Positions 38,331 through 50,101 of a DNA stretch of 64,000 nucleotides are shown one piece after another; the stretch's first letter is position 1; every line of letters starts with the position of its first letter. The notes under the pieces are model-generated. The model saw only the letters and a program-made list of their open reading frames with translations. It searched no databases and was not told the origin of the DNA. The position numbers and the translations under genes are program-made. Source of the stretch: Rapana venosa (Eukaryota; Mollusca; Gastropoda; Neogastropoda; Muricidae); NCBI GenBank assembly GCA_028751875.1, contig CM054153.1, positions 33,914,437 through 33,978,436 on the forward strand. The letters are read 5' to 3'.

Positions 38331-38775
38331 ACGACAAGGAGGAGGAGGAGGAGGAGGAGGAAGAAGAAGAAGAAGAAGAAGAGAAGAAGAAGAAGAAGAA
38401 GAAGAAGAAGAAGAAGAAGAGAGAACAAGAACAAGAACAAGAACAAGAACAAGAACAAGCAGAAGAGCAACAACAACAACAACAAATAGAAGAAGAAGAA
38501 GAAGAAGAAGAAGAAGAAGAAGAAGAAGAAGAACAACAACAACACAACAACAACAACAATCGCAACAACAGCAACAGCAACATCAACAGCCACAAAAACA
38601 TCACCATGAACAGAGAGAGAAAGACAGAGACAGACAGACAGACAGAGACAGAGAGACAGAGAAAGAAACAGAGAGAAAAAGAGACAGAGAGAGAGAGAGA
38701 AAGAGTGAGAGAGTAAAAGAGACAGACAGATAAACAGACAGATGCACAGAGAGAGATAGACACAGAGAGAGAGGT

Positions 38776-38823
<48 letters not shown>

Positions 38824-38827
38824 GAGG

Positions 38828-38896
<69 letters not shown>
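38331..38896 (+). repeat. Composite GGA/GAA/CAA/GACA/GA microsatellite
   Basis: In order: GGA, GAA, AACAAG, CAA, GAA, CAA, GACAGA and long (GA)n arrays without breaks. The leucine/serine frames on the minus strand are translations of the repeat. Confidence 0.95.
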
Positions 38897-38898
<2 letters not shown>

Positions 38899-39070
38899 CA
38901 ATGACAATAGTTTGACAATGACAAGAGTTTATTGTGATTTAATCTGTGAAGCCCATTCACAAGGGGACACTGGGAAGGGGGACTGGGCACAACACATATA
39001 TTGAACAATAACAACAACAACAGCAACAAATATGGTTGTAGCCCAAATGATCTTCATGGCATGGATTCCA
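38897..39070 (-). repeat. Inverted-repeat left arm (retroelement-like 3' tail)
   Basis: Read on the minus strand: GGAATCCATGCCATGA, ATTTGGGCT, GTTGTGCCCAGTCCCCTTCC, CCCCTTGTGAATGGGC, CACAATAAACTC, TTGTCATTGTC. The same order is found on the plus strand at 40674-40830. Each ends in a TCATTGTC repeat followed by (CT)n and carries AATAAA. Confidence 0.8.
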
Positions 39071-39219
39071 CGTCATGGTACAGAGATAGAAATCCAGAGT
39101 CAGACACAGCATTGCAGCAAAGTGTTCAGTCAGGCAGGGCCACTGGCTCCTGCTAGTTTGTTACACAAAATACGTGAGGAAAACGAAACTGGCGAGGACA
39201 CGTATGCGGCAGTCCGTGT

Positions 39220-39308
<89 letters not shown>

Positions 39309-40045
39309 GCAGGAAGCCTCCCAGTCAGACTGACAGAGACAGGAGAAGGACAGAGGAGAGGAGAAGGACAGCACAGAGGCAAGAAGAACAGGAGGCAAGT
39401 GAAAGTGTGATGCCACAAGAACATTCACCATGTTTATTTGTGCCCACACCTCCTACAAGCTGTGCTGTGTCACACACTGACACACCCCCTTCTGCCAGCA
39501 ACACACTGCCGCAAGAAGCTGCACGTGCAATCCGTCATTCACCAAGCTATGTCAAAGAGTCAGAGAATGAAAAGCATGCTGACGTGCAACGTGGCATTAA
39601 CCTTGCCCCTGTGTTTAACAACGGAAACTTCGGACTGTGACGATCCTCTGGCAAAAGTTCAGCAAGTTGGAACTATGTGCCGACGTTCATCAAGGACTAT
39701 GTGGCTAAACTGACTGATAGATCTTTGCAGAGAAAGCTAAGGGACAGGCATAGGAACCAAGACTTTAGTAAGGTGTTCAGTAGTAAGCGGCATCCAGACA
39801 CGATGGTATGTGAAACAGACGATCTTGTTTTTCGTTTTGAATGGACTGCTGCTGCTGACACACCCCCGGATCTGTTTTGGTTTGTGAAAAGGAACACCAG
39901 GCTGATGACCAATGAGGAATCCTGTGTCTATCAGAAGCTGAAGCTGTGGTGCCCTGTTGACCGGGAGAAAATGAAAGATCGAATCAGTGCCGGACTTGAT
40001 GTGATGCATGTCATAGTGGACGCAGTTCGATTCTTGCTTGGATAA
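39032..40045 (+). pseudogene. Unrecognised frame between inverted repeats, one in-frame stop
   Basis: A single frame runs from an ATG at 39032 to a stop at 40043-40045, broken only by TGA at 39638-39640. Residues encoded by 39225-39305 are a (Leu-Ser) run from a CT microsatellite, so the frame upstream of it is doubtful. The best part is 39671-40045, about 125 residues of balanced composition (FIKDYVAKLTDRSLQRKLRD, then DDLVFRFEWTAAADTPPDLF and DREKMKDRISAGLD). No family is recognised. It could be a damaged gene, an exon (a TTCAG acceptor-like site lies near 39658-39662), or the internal part of an inverted-repeat element. Confidence 0.35.
39225..39305 (+). repeat. Pure CT microsatellite (about 40 repeats)
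   Basis: Uninterrupted (CT)n. Confidence 0.97.
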
Positions 40046-40049
40046 CCAT

Positions 40050-40069
40050 TGTGTGTGTGTGTGTGTGTG

Positions 40070-40141
<72 letters not shown>

Positions 40142-40387
40142 TACGTGCGCGTGCGTGCGCATGCATTCGAGCGTATACGTGTGTGTATGTATGAGTGCGT
40201 GTGTATCTGTATGTGTGTGTTTGTGTGTTGTGTGTGTGTGTGTGTGTGTGTGCGCGTATGTGTGTGTGTTTGAATATGTGGATATGCATGCGTGTATAGA
40301 TATGTGTGTATATGCGTGTATAAACGTGAGTGCGCGTGTTTGTGTGTGCGTGTGTACGTATGCGTGTGTGTGCGTGCGTGTTCTGTG

Positions 40388-40430
<43 letters not shown>
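40050..40430 (+). repeat. GT microsatellite with GC/AT variants, ending in GA
   Basis: (GT)n 40050-40138, degenerate GTGC/GTAT to 40405, then (GA)n 40408-40436. Frames over it are translations of the repeat. Confidence 0.95.
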
Positions 40431-40436
<6 letters not shown>

Positions 40437-40673
40437 ATAGCTGTAGGCTACATGCCACCTAGATTGTCAAGAGTCTGTCACGTGTTAGCCGTGTAAAATT
40501 GCACATGCCATGAAAAAAAAAACCTAGGAAGAAGAGACATTGTGACCTTGTTTTCTTGTCGCAGACCACTTTGTTGTAAAAGTTGATTTTGAATTTGTAC
40601 AGTTTTTGTGGAAACTCCTCACCTTGACAATTCCTTATGGAAAAAGGATTTGGATCTCTACGTAACCATGTTC

Positions 40674-40830
40674 TGGAATCCATGACATGATGACTATTTG
40701 GGCTGAAATTTGTTATGTTCTCGTATTTGATATCATGTGTTTTGTGCCCAGCCCCCCTCCCACTGTCCCCTTTGTGAATGGGCATCTTGCTTATCACAAT
40801 AAACCTTTGTCATTGTCCATTGTCATTGTC
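40674..40830 (+). repeat. Inverted-repeat right arm
   Basis: The mate of 38897-39070 in opposite orientation: GGAATCCATGACATGATGAC, ATTTGGGCT, TTGTGCCCAGCCC, CCCCTTTGTGAATGGGC, CACAATAAACC, TTGTCATTGTCCATTGTC. It is followed by (CT)n at 40831-40885. Confidence 0.8.
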
Positions 40831-40885
40831 TCTCTCTCCTCTCTCCTCTCTCCCTCTTTTCTCTTTTCTCTCTCTCTCTCTCCCC

Positions 40886-41860
40886 CACACAAAAAACCAC
40901 ACCCCCGCTCGCACAAAACACCCACACACCCCACGCTGCCCCACACACACAAAAACCACCGCCGCCGCGGGGCACGCTCGCACACACCCACACACAAAAC
41001 CCCCACCCCCAAAACCCCCACTCACGCGCGCACGAAACATGCACACACCTTTTTCCAAAATGGGCATCAAAATTTCAAAATTTTAACCAAAAAGCTGATT
41101 TGAGAGGAGGAGAGAGAGAAGAGAGAGAGAAAAAAAAGGGGGAAGAGGGGGGGGAGAGGGGAGAAAAGGGGAGAAGGAGGAGAGGGGAAAAATACCCCAC
41201 CAGAACAAGAGAACAAACAAAGAAAAATTTTCCCTAAAAGAAAAGGGATTTAAAAGCAAAAATTTACAAAATTTTTTTGGCTTTTTTTGTTTTCCTCAAT
41301 TCTGATGATAAATTTGGGAAAAATGTAAAACCCACCCCCTTTTTTTTACCCTTTTAGGGTTTTCCCCTCACGAAAAAAAATTGCGGGGGGACACAGAGAG
41401 AGACGGGAAACAGACACAGAGAAGAGCCCGAGACAGGCAGACGGCCCGATAGCCAGACAGCCGACAGACAAAACTCTGAACTCTAAATTTTTTTTTTGTA
41501 CTTGGGTTCTGGCCACAATAAAAATTTTTGTATGAAAAAAATTTAAATATAATTTTGAAACGAAACAGGGGGAACCAGCGACAGAGAGACAGAGAGAGAG
41601 ACAGAGTTTAGACTAGGGGGAGAAAGAGAAAAAGAGAGGGGGATAACGAGGAGAAAAGAAAAGGAGAAAAAAAGGGAAAGAAAGAGGGAAAGGGGGGGAA
41701 GGAGGGGAGAGATAGAGATTTTTGGGAAAAGGGGGGGGGTGGGAAGAGAGAGAATAAATTTAAATTTTAAATTTGTATTTAAATGAATTTTTTTGAAGGG
41801 GGGGTACTGGATAACCAAACATATTTTTTTTTAAAACCCAAACCCCCGGTGGATAAAGGG
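40886..41860. other. CA-rich then GA-rich low-complexity sequence, no gene
   Basis: 40890-41045 is CA/CCA-rich. 41100-41200 is GA-rich. The rest shows renewed homopolymer stretching. 41575-41740 has GACAGA/GAGA repeats. Confidence 0.6.
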
Positions 41861-43090
41861 AAAAAGGGAAGAAGAAGAAAAAGAAAAAAGAAGAAAAGAA
41901 AAGAAAAGAAAAGAAGAAAGAAAAAAAGAAAAAGGGAAAAGAAGAAAAAAGGGAATTGCAAAGAAAAAAGAAGGGGCAAAAAAGAAAATCCCAAAGAAAA
42001 GAAGAAGAAAAAAATGCAAAGAAAAAGAAGAAGAAAAAAGAAGAAAAGAAGAAGAAGAAGAAGAAGAAGAAGAAAAGAAGAGAGAGAGAGAGGAGAAGAG
42101 AAGAGAGAGAGAAGAGAGAGAGAGGAGTTTGAGGGGAGAAGAGAGAGAGAGAGAGAAGAGAAGAAGAAAAGGGGGGGTTGGGAGAAGAAGAAAAAAAAAT
42201 GCAATAAAGAAAAAGAAAAAAATGAAAAAAGAAGAAGAAAATGAATGAAGAAAAAGAAGAAAGAAGAAGAAAGAAGAAAAGAAGAAGAAGAAGGAAGAAG
42301 AAGAAGAAGAAGAAAAAAGAAAGAAAGAGAGGGGAGGGGGAGGGAAAAGAAGAGAGGGGGGAAGAGAAAAAGGGGAGAGAGAGGGGGGGGGGAAGATGAA
42401 GAGGATGAAAAAAAAAGAAGAAGAAAGAAGAAAAGAAGAAAAGAAGAAGAAAAAAAGAAGAATAAAGAAGAAAAAAGAAAGAAGAAGAAAAAAAAGAAAA
42501 AAACAAAAAACAAAAAAACAAAAAAAAAGAAATAAGAAGAAAAAGAAGATAAGAACCCCCAAAAAGAAGATAAAGAGAGAGGGGAAAGACAACAGACAAC
42601 AAAAGACAAAAGAAAGACAGACAGCCAAAAAGACAGACAGACGACAGACGGGAACAATCAAAAGGGAAAACAGGAAAGGGCCCCAAAAAGAGAAAAAAAA
42701 CAAAAGAGAACATGAAAACAGAAGAACAAAACGCAATGTCAGCGGGGAAAGATGGTTTGGCAAAAGGGCAGAGTTTGGAGTTTCCCGAAAAAAAGAATTT
42801 TGCTTTTTTAAGCGAAACCAATTGTTTGCCCAAAACCGGAAAAACGCCAAACACGGGGCCCCTTGTTTTTTTTGGGTTTCTGATTCGAAATACTAAAACC
42901 CAAGGGGGAAGAAGAAGGGGGGAAAAAAGAAGAAAAAGGGAAAAAAGAAGATCAAAAACAAGAAGAAGAACAAGAACAACAAGAAGAAAAAACAAGAAAA
43001 ACCCAACAAAAACAAGAAGATGAGGAGGGGAAAAGGAACCCGGAGGAGGAGGAGACGGGCAACAGACAGCCAGAAAAGACGACAGAAAAG
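41861..43090 (+). repeat. Polypurine GAA/GA array
   Basis: About 1.2 kb nearly all A/G on plus, with GAAGAA, GAGAGA and AAAAGA motifs, a non-repetitive island near 42715-42900, then GAA-rich again. The long poly-F/L/S frames on minus are translations of it. Confidence 0.85.
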
Positions 43091-44387
43091 GAAAGGCCCG
43101 GCAGGCGGCACGCACGCCACACACCGCACGCACACCCCACCCCCCCCCAAAAGGGCACGCACGCCCGCACGCACGCCCCCCACCCAAACAGAAGAACAAA
43201 AACAAAACAGAACGGGGGGATAAACAGACAGGAGGATCCCCCCGCCGTTCCTGTGTCATTTCTTTTATAAATTGCAAACGGGTTTAAGAACAACCACCCC
43301 AAAATGGGGACTGTAAACTTAGTGAAGCAGAAAAACCCGCCAGCACCCCCCTTTTGCCCTAAAGGAATGAACCGGGCCGTTTGCCCTTTTCACCTTTAAA
43401 TTTTACCCTGTTATCCCCAGGGGCCCAAAACCCTTTTCCCTTCATTTGTAGTTTTTCTGTTTGCCGAGTCCCCTTGTTTCCTTGTCTATCTGACTTTTCT
43501 TCGGGTTTTTTTTCCTTTTATTTTCCTTCTTTTTTCCACAAAGGCCCCCTTTAACTCTCAGTTTATTTTTCCCCAAAACCCCTTCCCCAAAACCTTTTTT
43601 TCTTTTTTATTTCTTTTTTTTTTTTTCTGTTCTAAAAAACAAAAATTTTGACCTAACACAGTATGTCTGTTTATCTGTCTTGTCTTTTCTGCTTGGTTTT
43701 CCCTTTTTTCCCCCCCCCGTGTTCCTTGTTGGGCTATTTGGGCCCGTCTTTTGTATCATCTGACTGCGGAATCCCCCCTACTTTGGGTGTGTTTTTTGCT
43801 CTCTTTCCTTTTCCCCCCCTCTCGGGTAAACATCGGATTCATCATCATCCCTCAACAACAGACCCGTGACCTTGGCGGTCGTGGGGGGGACATGAAAGAC
43901 CCAAAGCCCTGGAAAACCCCCCTCCATCCCCTCTCGGGCCCCGGCTCTGCGCAAATAGTGCCGAGTCATTCCCTCCCGGTCCTTTTTCTGGTGTTGTCCA
44001 TCCATGACTTGTTCCCGTCTTCCCCCCCTTCTGCCACCTTCGAGTGTTCCCTGGGAGTACTGTTTTGGGGAGAGTGTTGTGGCGGGTGACGGGCCGAAAA
44101 AATTTTCAAACTTTTTTCTTTAGATGGTGAGAAGGGGTTTTCCCGTGGGCCTGCCCGCTGTGTTATTTTTCTCTTTCAAAAATTTTTGGTCTTTTTGTTC
44201 TCTCCCAAAATTTGCCCATTTGTTTTTTTATGGCATTTTGTTTTGAATTATGGATTCGCTTTTCTGTTTCAGCAGTTTAAAGGGCCAGATTTTACTTCCC
44301 TTTCAGCAGGGTTGGGCTGAAATTTGGGGTTTGTAGAAACTTTAGTTTTTAAATTTGGGGAAAATGATCTCTTTTTTTTTTTTTTTT

Positions 44388-44436
<49 letters not shown>

Positions 44437-45498
44437 CAGTTTTTTTTTTTTAAAAAATTTTTTTTATTTTTTAAAAACCCCTTTTTTTTAGTGGTTTAAG
44501 TTTGGTCTAAGATTTGAGCCTTGTAATTTGCCCTTTAAATTTTCTCGGGCCCGTTTTTGTTTAGGGGGGCCCCCAAGGAAATTAAAAGCATTATCCTCCA
44601 TTGTTTTGCCGTTCAATGGGGAAAATTTTACCCCTTGGATTGCTCCCCCTGTTTCAAAGTACTTTCATTTTTGGCTTAATATTCCCTAGTCCCTTTTGGC
44701 CCAAATTTTTTGAAGGGCCTTTCACAGGGGTTTCTGCCCAAAGGGGAAAAGCCTTTTGAAACCCAAAGTTTTTGAAAGGGGGCTCCGAATTTTGGGGGAA
44801 AGGTGAGTGGAAATTAAAATCCCCTTTCGATGTTTTCCGGGCCCGTAAACAGCCCGAAATTTTTTTTTCATCCTTGGGCGGGCCCAAAAAATTTGGGTTT
44901 TTGAAAAGGGGGCCCCCGGGGGCCTGAATTTTTCAAGGGACTGCCCCCCTTGGGGAGGGGGTTTTTAGTGTTGGTGGTCCCCTGTTCCCTTTTTTCTCCA
45001 AACTTTTGGGCCGAAGGTCTTGTGATACTTTGCCCCCGGGTTTTGAAGTTGTTGGAATTGTTGCCCGGGGGCCCCTTTTTATGGGGTTGGATGTTTTTCA
45101 TTTTTTTCATTAAAAATCTGTTTGATTTTCTGACAAACCCAAACAAAACAACGACAAACCTAAAAAAAACCATCATGTTAAAAAAAGGGGACACGACGGG
45201 GAGAGAGAGAGGGAGAGAGAGAGAGAGAAAGAGGAGAGAGAGAAAAGAGAGAGAGGGAAAAGGGGAAGAGAGAGGAGGAGAGAGAGAGAAGAAAAACGAC
45301 AGATAAACAAAAACAAAAAAAACACACAAGTGAAAACGAAAAAAAAGATGCCGTTGTATAATTCAGCTCCCCACTTTGGGATTTTGAAAAAGGGGAAAAA
45401 TTGCTCAGGGAGGGAGGGAAACAGTGTTGCAGTCCCACAAAAAGGAGGGGAGGGGAGGAAAAAAAAAGAAACAAAGTAGTTTGCGGGCCCAAAAAGCG
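43091..45498. other. Homopolymer-stretched sequence, no supportable gene
   Basis: CA/GC-rich 43100-43200, T-runs 43400-44480, then moderately distorted unique sequence. 45190-45310 is GA-rich. Nothing recognised. Confidence 0.6.
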
Positions 45499-45998
45499 NN
45501 NNNNNNNNNNNNNNNNNNNNNNNNNNNNNNNNNNNNNNNNNNNNNNNNNNNNNNNNNNNNNNNNNNNNNNNNNNNNNNNNNNNNNNNNNNNNNNNNNNNN
45601 NNNNNNNNNNNNNNNNNNNNNNNNNNNNNNNNNNNNNNNNNNNNNNNNNNNNNNNNNNNNNNNNNNNNNNNNNNNNNNNNNNNNNNNNNNNNNNNNNNNN
45701 NNNNNNNNNNNNNNNNNNNNNNNNNNNNNNNNNNNNNNNNNNNNNNNNNNNNNNNNNNNNNNNNNNNNNNNNNNNNNNNNNNNNNNNNNNNNNNNNNNNN
45801 NNNNNNNNNNNNNNNNNNNNNNNNNNNNNNNNNNNNNNNNNNNNNNNNNNNNNNNNNNNNNNNNNNNNNNNNNNNNNNNNNNNNNNNNNNNNNNNNNNNN
45901 NNNNNNNNNNNNNNNNNNNNNNNNNNNNNNNNNNNNNNNNNNNNNNNNNNNNNNNNNNNNNNNNNNNNNNNNNNNNNNNNNNNNNNNNNNNNNNNNNN
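45499..45998. other. Assembly gap of exactly 500 N
   Basis: All bases unknown; round-number placeholder directly before the GAA array. Confidence 0.99.
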
Positions 45999-46658
45999 GA
46001 AAAGAAAAAAAGAAGAAAGGGAAAAGGGGAAGAAAAGGGAAAAAAAGAAGATGAAGAAGAAGAAGAAGAAGAAGAAAAAGAAAAGAAGAATGCAAAAAGG
46101 AAAAAAAACTGAATCAAAGTATGCAAAGAGAAGAAAAGAATGCAAAGAATGAAGAAAAAAAATGAAAGAAGAAGAAGAAGAAGCAAAAAAGAAAACAAAA
46201 GTAAAGAAAAAAATGAAAAGGAGAAGAAAAAAGAAAGAAGAAGAAGAAAGAAGAAAAAGAAGAAGAAGAAGAAGAAAAGAAAAGCAGGGAAGAAGAAGAA
46301 GAATGCAAAAGAAAAGGTCGAAGAATGGAAACAAGAAGAAAAAGAAACAGATGCACGAAGAGGAAGAAAATTGCAAAGAAAAAAAAAAGAGAAAGAAGAA
46401 GAAGAAGAATGCAAAGAAAAAAAAAAGGAAGGAAAATGCAAAGAAGAACAAAAAAGAAAAGAAAAAAAGAAGATTTGGGAAAGAGAAGGGAGGAAGAGAA
46501 GGAAGAAGAAGAAGAAGAAGAAGAAGAAGAAGAAGGAGAAAGAAAATAAGAAGAACAAAAAAAAAAAAAAGAAGAAAAAAAACAATGCAAAGAAGAAAAA
46601 AACAACAAGAAGAAGAAGTAAAAAAAAAAAGAAAAAAGGAAAGAAGAAGAAGAAGAAG

Positions 46659-46690
<32 letters not shown>

Positions 46691-48323
46691 AAGAAAAAGA
46701 AAAGAAAAAAAAAAAAAAAAAAGAAAAGAAGAAGAAGAAGAGAAGAAGAAGAAAAGAAAAAAAAGAAAAAAAGGAAAAAAAAGGGGAAAAATGAAAGGAA
46801 AAAAGCAGAGCAGAAAATTCAAAGAAAAAAAAGAAGAAGAGGAAGAAAAAGAAGAAGAGAAAAGAGAAGAAGAAGAAGAAAAAAGAAAAGAAGAAGAAGA
46901 AAAAAGAGAAGAAGAAAAAGAAAATGAAGATTGCAAAGATGAAGAAGAAGAAAGAAGAAGAAGAAAAAGGAAGAAGAAGAAGAAGAAAAGAAGAAAAAAC
47001 AACAACAACAACAACGCAAAAACAGCAAAAAACAACAAAACAAGAACAAAAAGAAAAGGGAAGATTGAAGAAAAGAAAGAAGAAGAAAAATGCAAAGAAG
47101 AAGAAAAAGAAGAAGAATAAAGAAGGAAAAAAGAAGAAAAAAAGAAAAAGAAGAGAAGAAAAAGAGAAAAGAAGAAAAAAGAAGAAGAAGAAGAAGAAAA
47201 AAAGAATGGAAAAGAGGAATGCCAAAAAGAAGAAAAAGATTGCAAAGAAGAAAAAGAAGAAGAAGAAAAGAAGAAGAAAGAAGAAGAGAAAGAAGAAAGA
47301 GAAAGGGAAAAAAGAAGAAAAGAAGAAAGAAAAAGAAGAAAAAAAAGAAGAAAAGAAGAGAAGAAGAAAAAGAAAAAATGCAAAAAAAGGAAAAGAAGAA
47401 AAAAAATCAAAGTATGCAAAAGAAAAAGAAAAAGAATCAAAGAAGAAGTAAAGAAGAAAAATGATTAGAAAAAGAAGAAGCAAAGAAAAGGAAACAAAGT
47501 AGAAGAAAAAAGAAAAAGAAGAAGAAAGGGAAGGGGAAAAAAGAAGAAAAGAAGAAGAAGAGAAAATGCAGGGAAGAAGAAGCAAAGAAGATCCCAAAAT
47601 GGAAAAAAGAAAAAAAGAAGAAAGATACACAGAAGAGGGAAAAAATTGCAAAGAAAAAGAAAAAGGGGGAAAAGAAAATGCAAAGAAGAAATTGCAAAGA
47701 AGAAAAGGAAAGAAGAAATGAAAGAAGAAGAAGAAGAAGATAAAAAAGATTGGAAAAAGAAAAAAGAAGAAGGGAAAAAAAAAAGAAAAAAGAAGAAAAG
47801 AAGAAAAAAAAAGAACTGGGGAAAAAAAAGAAGAAAAAGAACAAAGCAAAAAAGAAGAAAAACAAGAAAAGAAGTAGAAAAATAAAGAAGATTGAAAAAG
47901 AAAAGAAGAAGAAGAAAAAGAAGAAGAAGAAGAAAAGAAAAAGAAGAAAAAAAGAAGAAGAAGGGAAAAAAGGAGAAGAAAAAAGAAGGAAGAAGAGAAG
48001 AAGAAGAAGAAGAAAAAGACGAAGAGAAGAAAAAGAAGAAGAAGAAAAAAAAGAAAAAAAAGAAAAGAAAAAAAAAGAAAAAATGAAAAAAAGAAGAATG
48101 CAAAGAAAAATACAGAGAAGAAGAAAGCAAAAAAGAAAAAGAAGAAGGGAAGAAGAAGTGAAGAAGAAGAAGAAGAAGAAGAAAAGAAGAAGAAGAAAAA
48201 AAAAAAAAAAAAGGGAAAAAATGAAAAAAAGGGGAAAAAAAGGGAAAGGGAAAAAAAATCAGAGAAGAAGAATGCAAAAAGGAAAAAGAAGAAAAAAGAG
48301 GAAGAAAAAGAAGAGGGGGAAGG

Positions 48324-48354
<31 letters not shown>

Positions 48355-49680
48355 GAAAGAAGAAGGAAAAAGAAGAAGAAAAAGATTAAGAATGCAAAAA
48401 AAGGAAAAATGCAAAAAAAGAATAAGAATGCAAAGAAGACGGGAAAAAAAAAAAGAAAGAATGCAAAAAGACCCAAGAAGAAAAAGGGAAAGAAAGAAGA
48501 AGATGAATGCAAAAAAAAGAAGAAGAAGAATGAAAAGAAGAAGAAGAAAAAAGCAAAGAAGAAGAAGAAGAAGAATGCAAAAGAAAAGAAAGAAGAGAAG
48601 AAAGAAGAAGAAGAAGAAGAAGAAGAAGAAGAAGAAAGATGAAAAGAGGAATGCCAAAAAGAAGAAAAGATTGCAAAGAAAAAGAAGGAGAAGAAGGAGA
48701 AGAAGAAGAAAGAAGAAGAAAAGAAGAAGAAGAAGAAGAAGAAGAAAGAGAAGAAGAAGAATGCAAAACAGGAAAAGAAGAACAAGAATGCAAAGTATGC
48801 AAAGAAGAAGAAAAAAATGCAAAGAAGAATGTAAAGAAGAAAATGAAAAGAGAAGATAAAGAAATGCAAAGAAGAAGGAATCAAAGTAGAAGAAAAAAGA
48901 AGAAGAAAAAAGAAAAGAGAAGAAGAAGAAAAGAAGAGAAAGAAAAAAAGAAGAAAGAAGAAGAAGAAGAAGAAGAAGAAGAAGAAAGAAATACAGGCAA
49001 GAAGAATGCAAAGAAGAATCGAAGAATGGAAAAAAGAAGAAAAGGAAAAGAAGAAAGATACACAGAAGAGGAAGAAAATTGCAAAGAAGAAGAAAAAGAG
49101 GAAGAAGAAGAATGCAAAGAAGAAGAAGATTGCAAAGAAGAAAGGGAAGAAGAAGAAGAAGAAAGAAGAAAAGAAAAGAAGAAGAAAAAGAAGAAGAGAA
49201 AGAAGAGAAGAAGGAAGAAGAAAAGAAGAAGAGAAAGAAGAAGAAGAAGATTGGAAAGAAGAAGAAGGCAAAAGAAGAAGAGAATGCAGAGAAGAAAGAA
49301 AAAAAGAAGATAAGAAGAAGAAGAAAAAGAAGAAGAAAAGAAGAAGAGAAAAAGAAGAAGAATAACAACAACAACAACAACAACAACATGCAAAGAAGAA
49401 TAAAAGAACAAGCAAAGAAGAAGGAAAACAAAAAAGAAGAAGAAGTAGAAGAAAAAGAAGATTGGAAAGAAGATTGGAAAGAAGAAGAAGAAGAAGAAGA
49501 AGAAGAAGAAGAAGAAAAGAAGAAGAGAAGAAGAAGAAGAAGAAGAAGAATGCAAAAAGAAAAAAGAAGAAAAGAATGCAAAGAAGAAGAAGAAGTAGAA
49601 GAAAAGAAGATTGGGAAGAAGAAGAAGAAGAGAAGAAGAAGAAGAAGAAGAAGAGAAGAAAGAAGAGAAAGAAGAAAAAG
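45999..49680 (+). repeat. 3.7 kb GAA/TTC array with higher-order structure
   Basis: The plus strand is almost entirely A/G in GAA and AAGAAG repeats. ATTGCAAAGAAG and ATGCAAAGAAG recur as landmarks. Rare landmarks repeat at a fixed distance: GAGGAATGCCAAAAAGAAG at 47214 and 48646 (1432 bp), and GATACACAGAAGAG at 47624 and 49057 (1433 bp). A diverged landmark (GATGCACGAAGAGG) is at 46350. The array therefore contains a longer repeat unit. Frames over it are translations of the repeat. Confidence 0.9.
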
Positions 49681-50101
49681 ATTTATTCATTCTTTCATTC
49701 AAACACACACATAATGCCAAGATTCTCTCACAGTACAGCCAATGGTTACGCCCTGATCTACACACAGGCGCATGCGCGTACATATACTATCTCCTTCCTC
49801 CTCTCCCCCACCCCCCGCACACGCGCGCAAAACACACACACACACACACACACACATACACACACGTGTACACACGCAGGAACGGACGCCTCCCTCCCTC
49901 CTCCCTCCACACACACACACACACACACACACACCATTCTTCGACTCTACATACAAAATCACACGCACGCACGCACCCCCCCCCCCCCCCCACACACACA
50001 CACACAAAGAAGTGCACACTATATGTCTTTGATATAGTCAATATAGGCACCAATTATGTTCATACACATTGGAGTTCATTGTGTGTGTTGACTGCGAGTA
50101 G
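49681..50101. repeat. Unique spacer, CA microsatellites, LINE 3' flank
   Basis: 49832-49868 and 49909-49932 are (CA)n, and 49977-50007 is a C run followed by (CA)n. 50030-50101 is probably the 3' UTR of the minus-strand LINE, which runs into TG repeats on its own strand. Confidence 0.7.

Noticed and set aside
41760..43277. About 500-codon hydrophobic frame on minus
   Set aside because: Polypurine repeat read in antisense; the apparent membrane protein is a by-product of TTC/TCT codons.
45405..49415. Very long minus-strand frame rich in Phe, Ser and Leu, crossing the N gap
   Set aside because: It is the translation of the GAA/TTC array plus unknown bases; no domain or normal composition.
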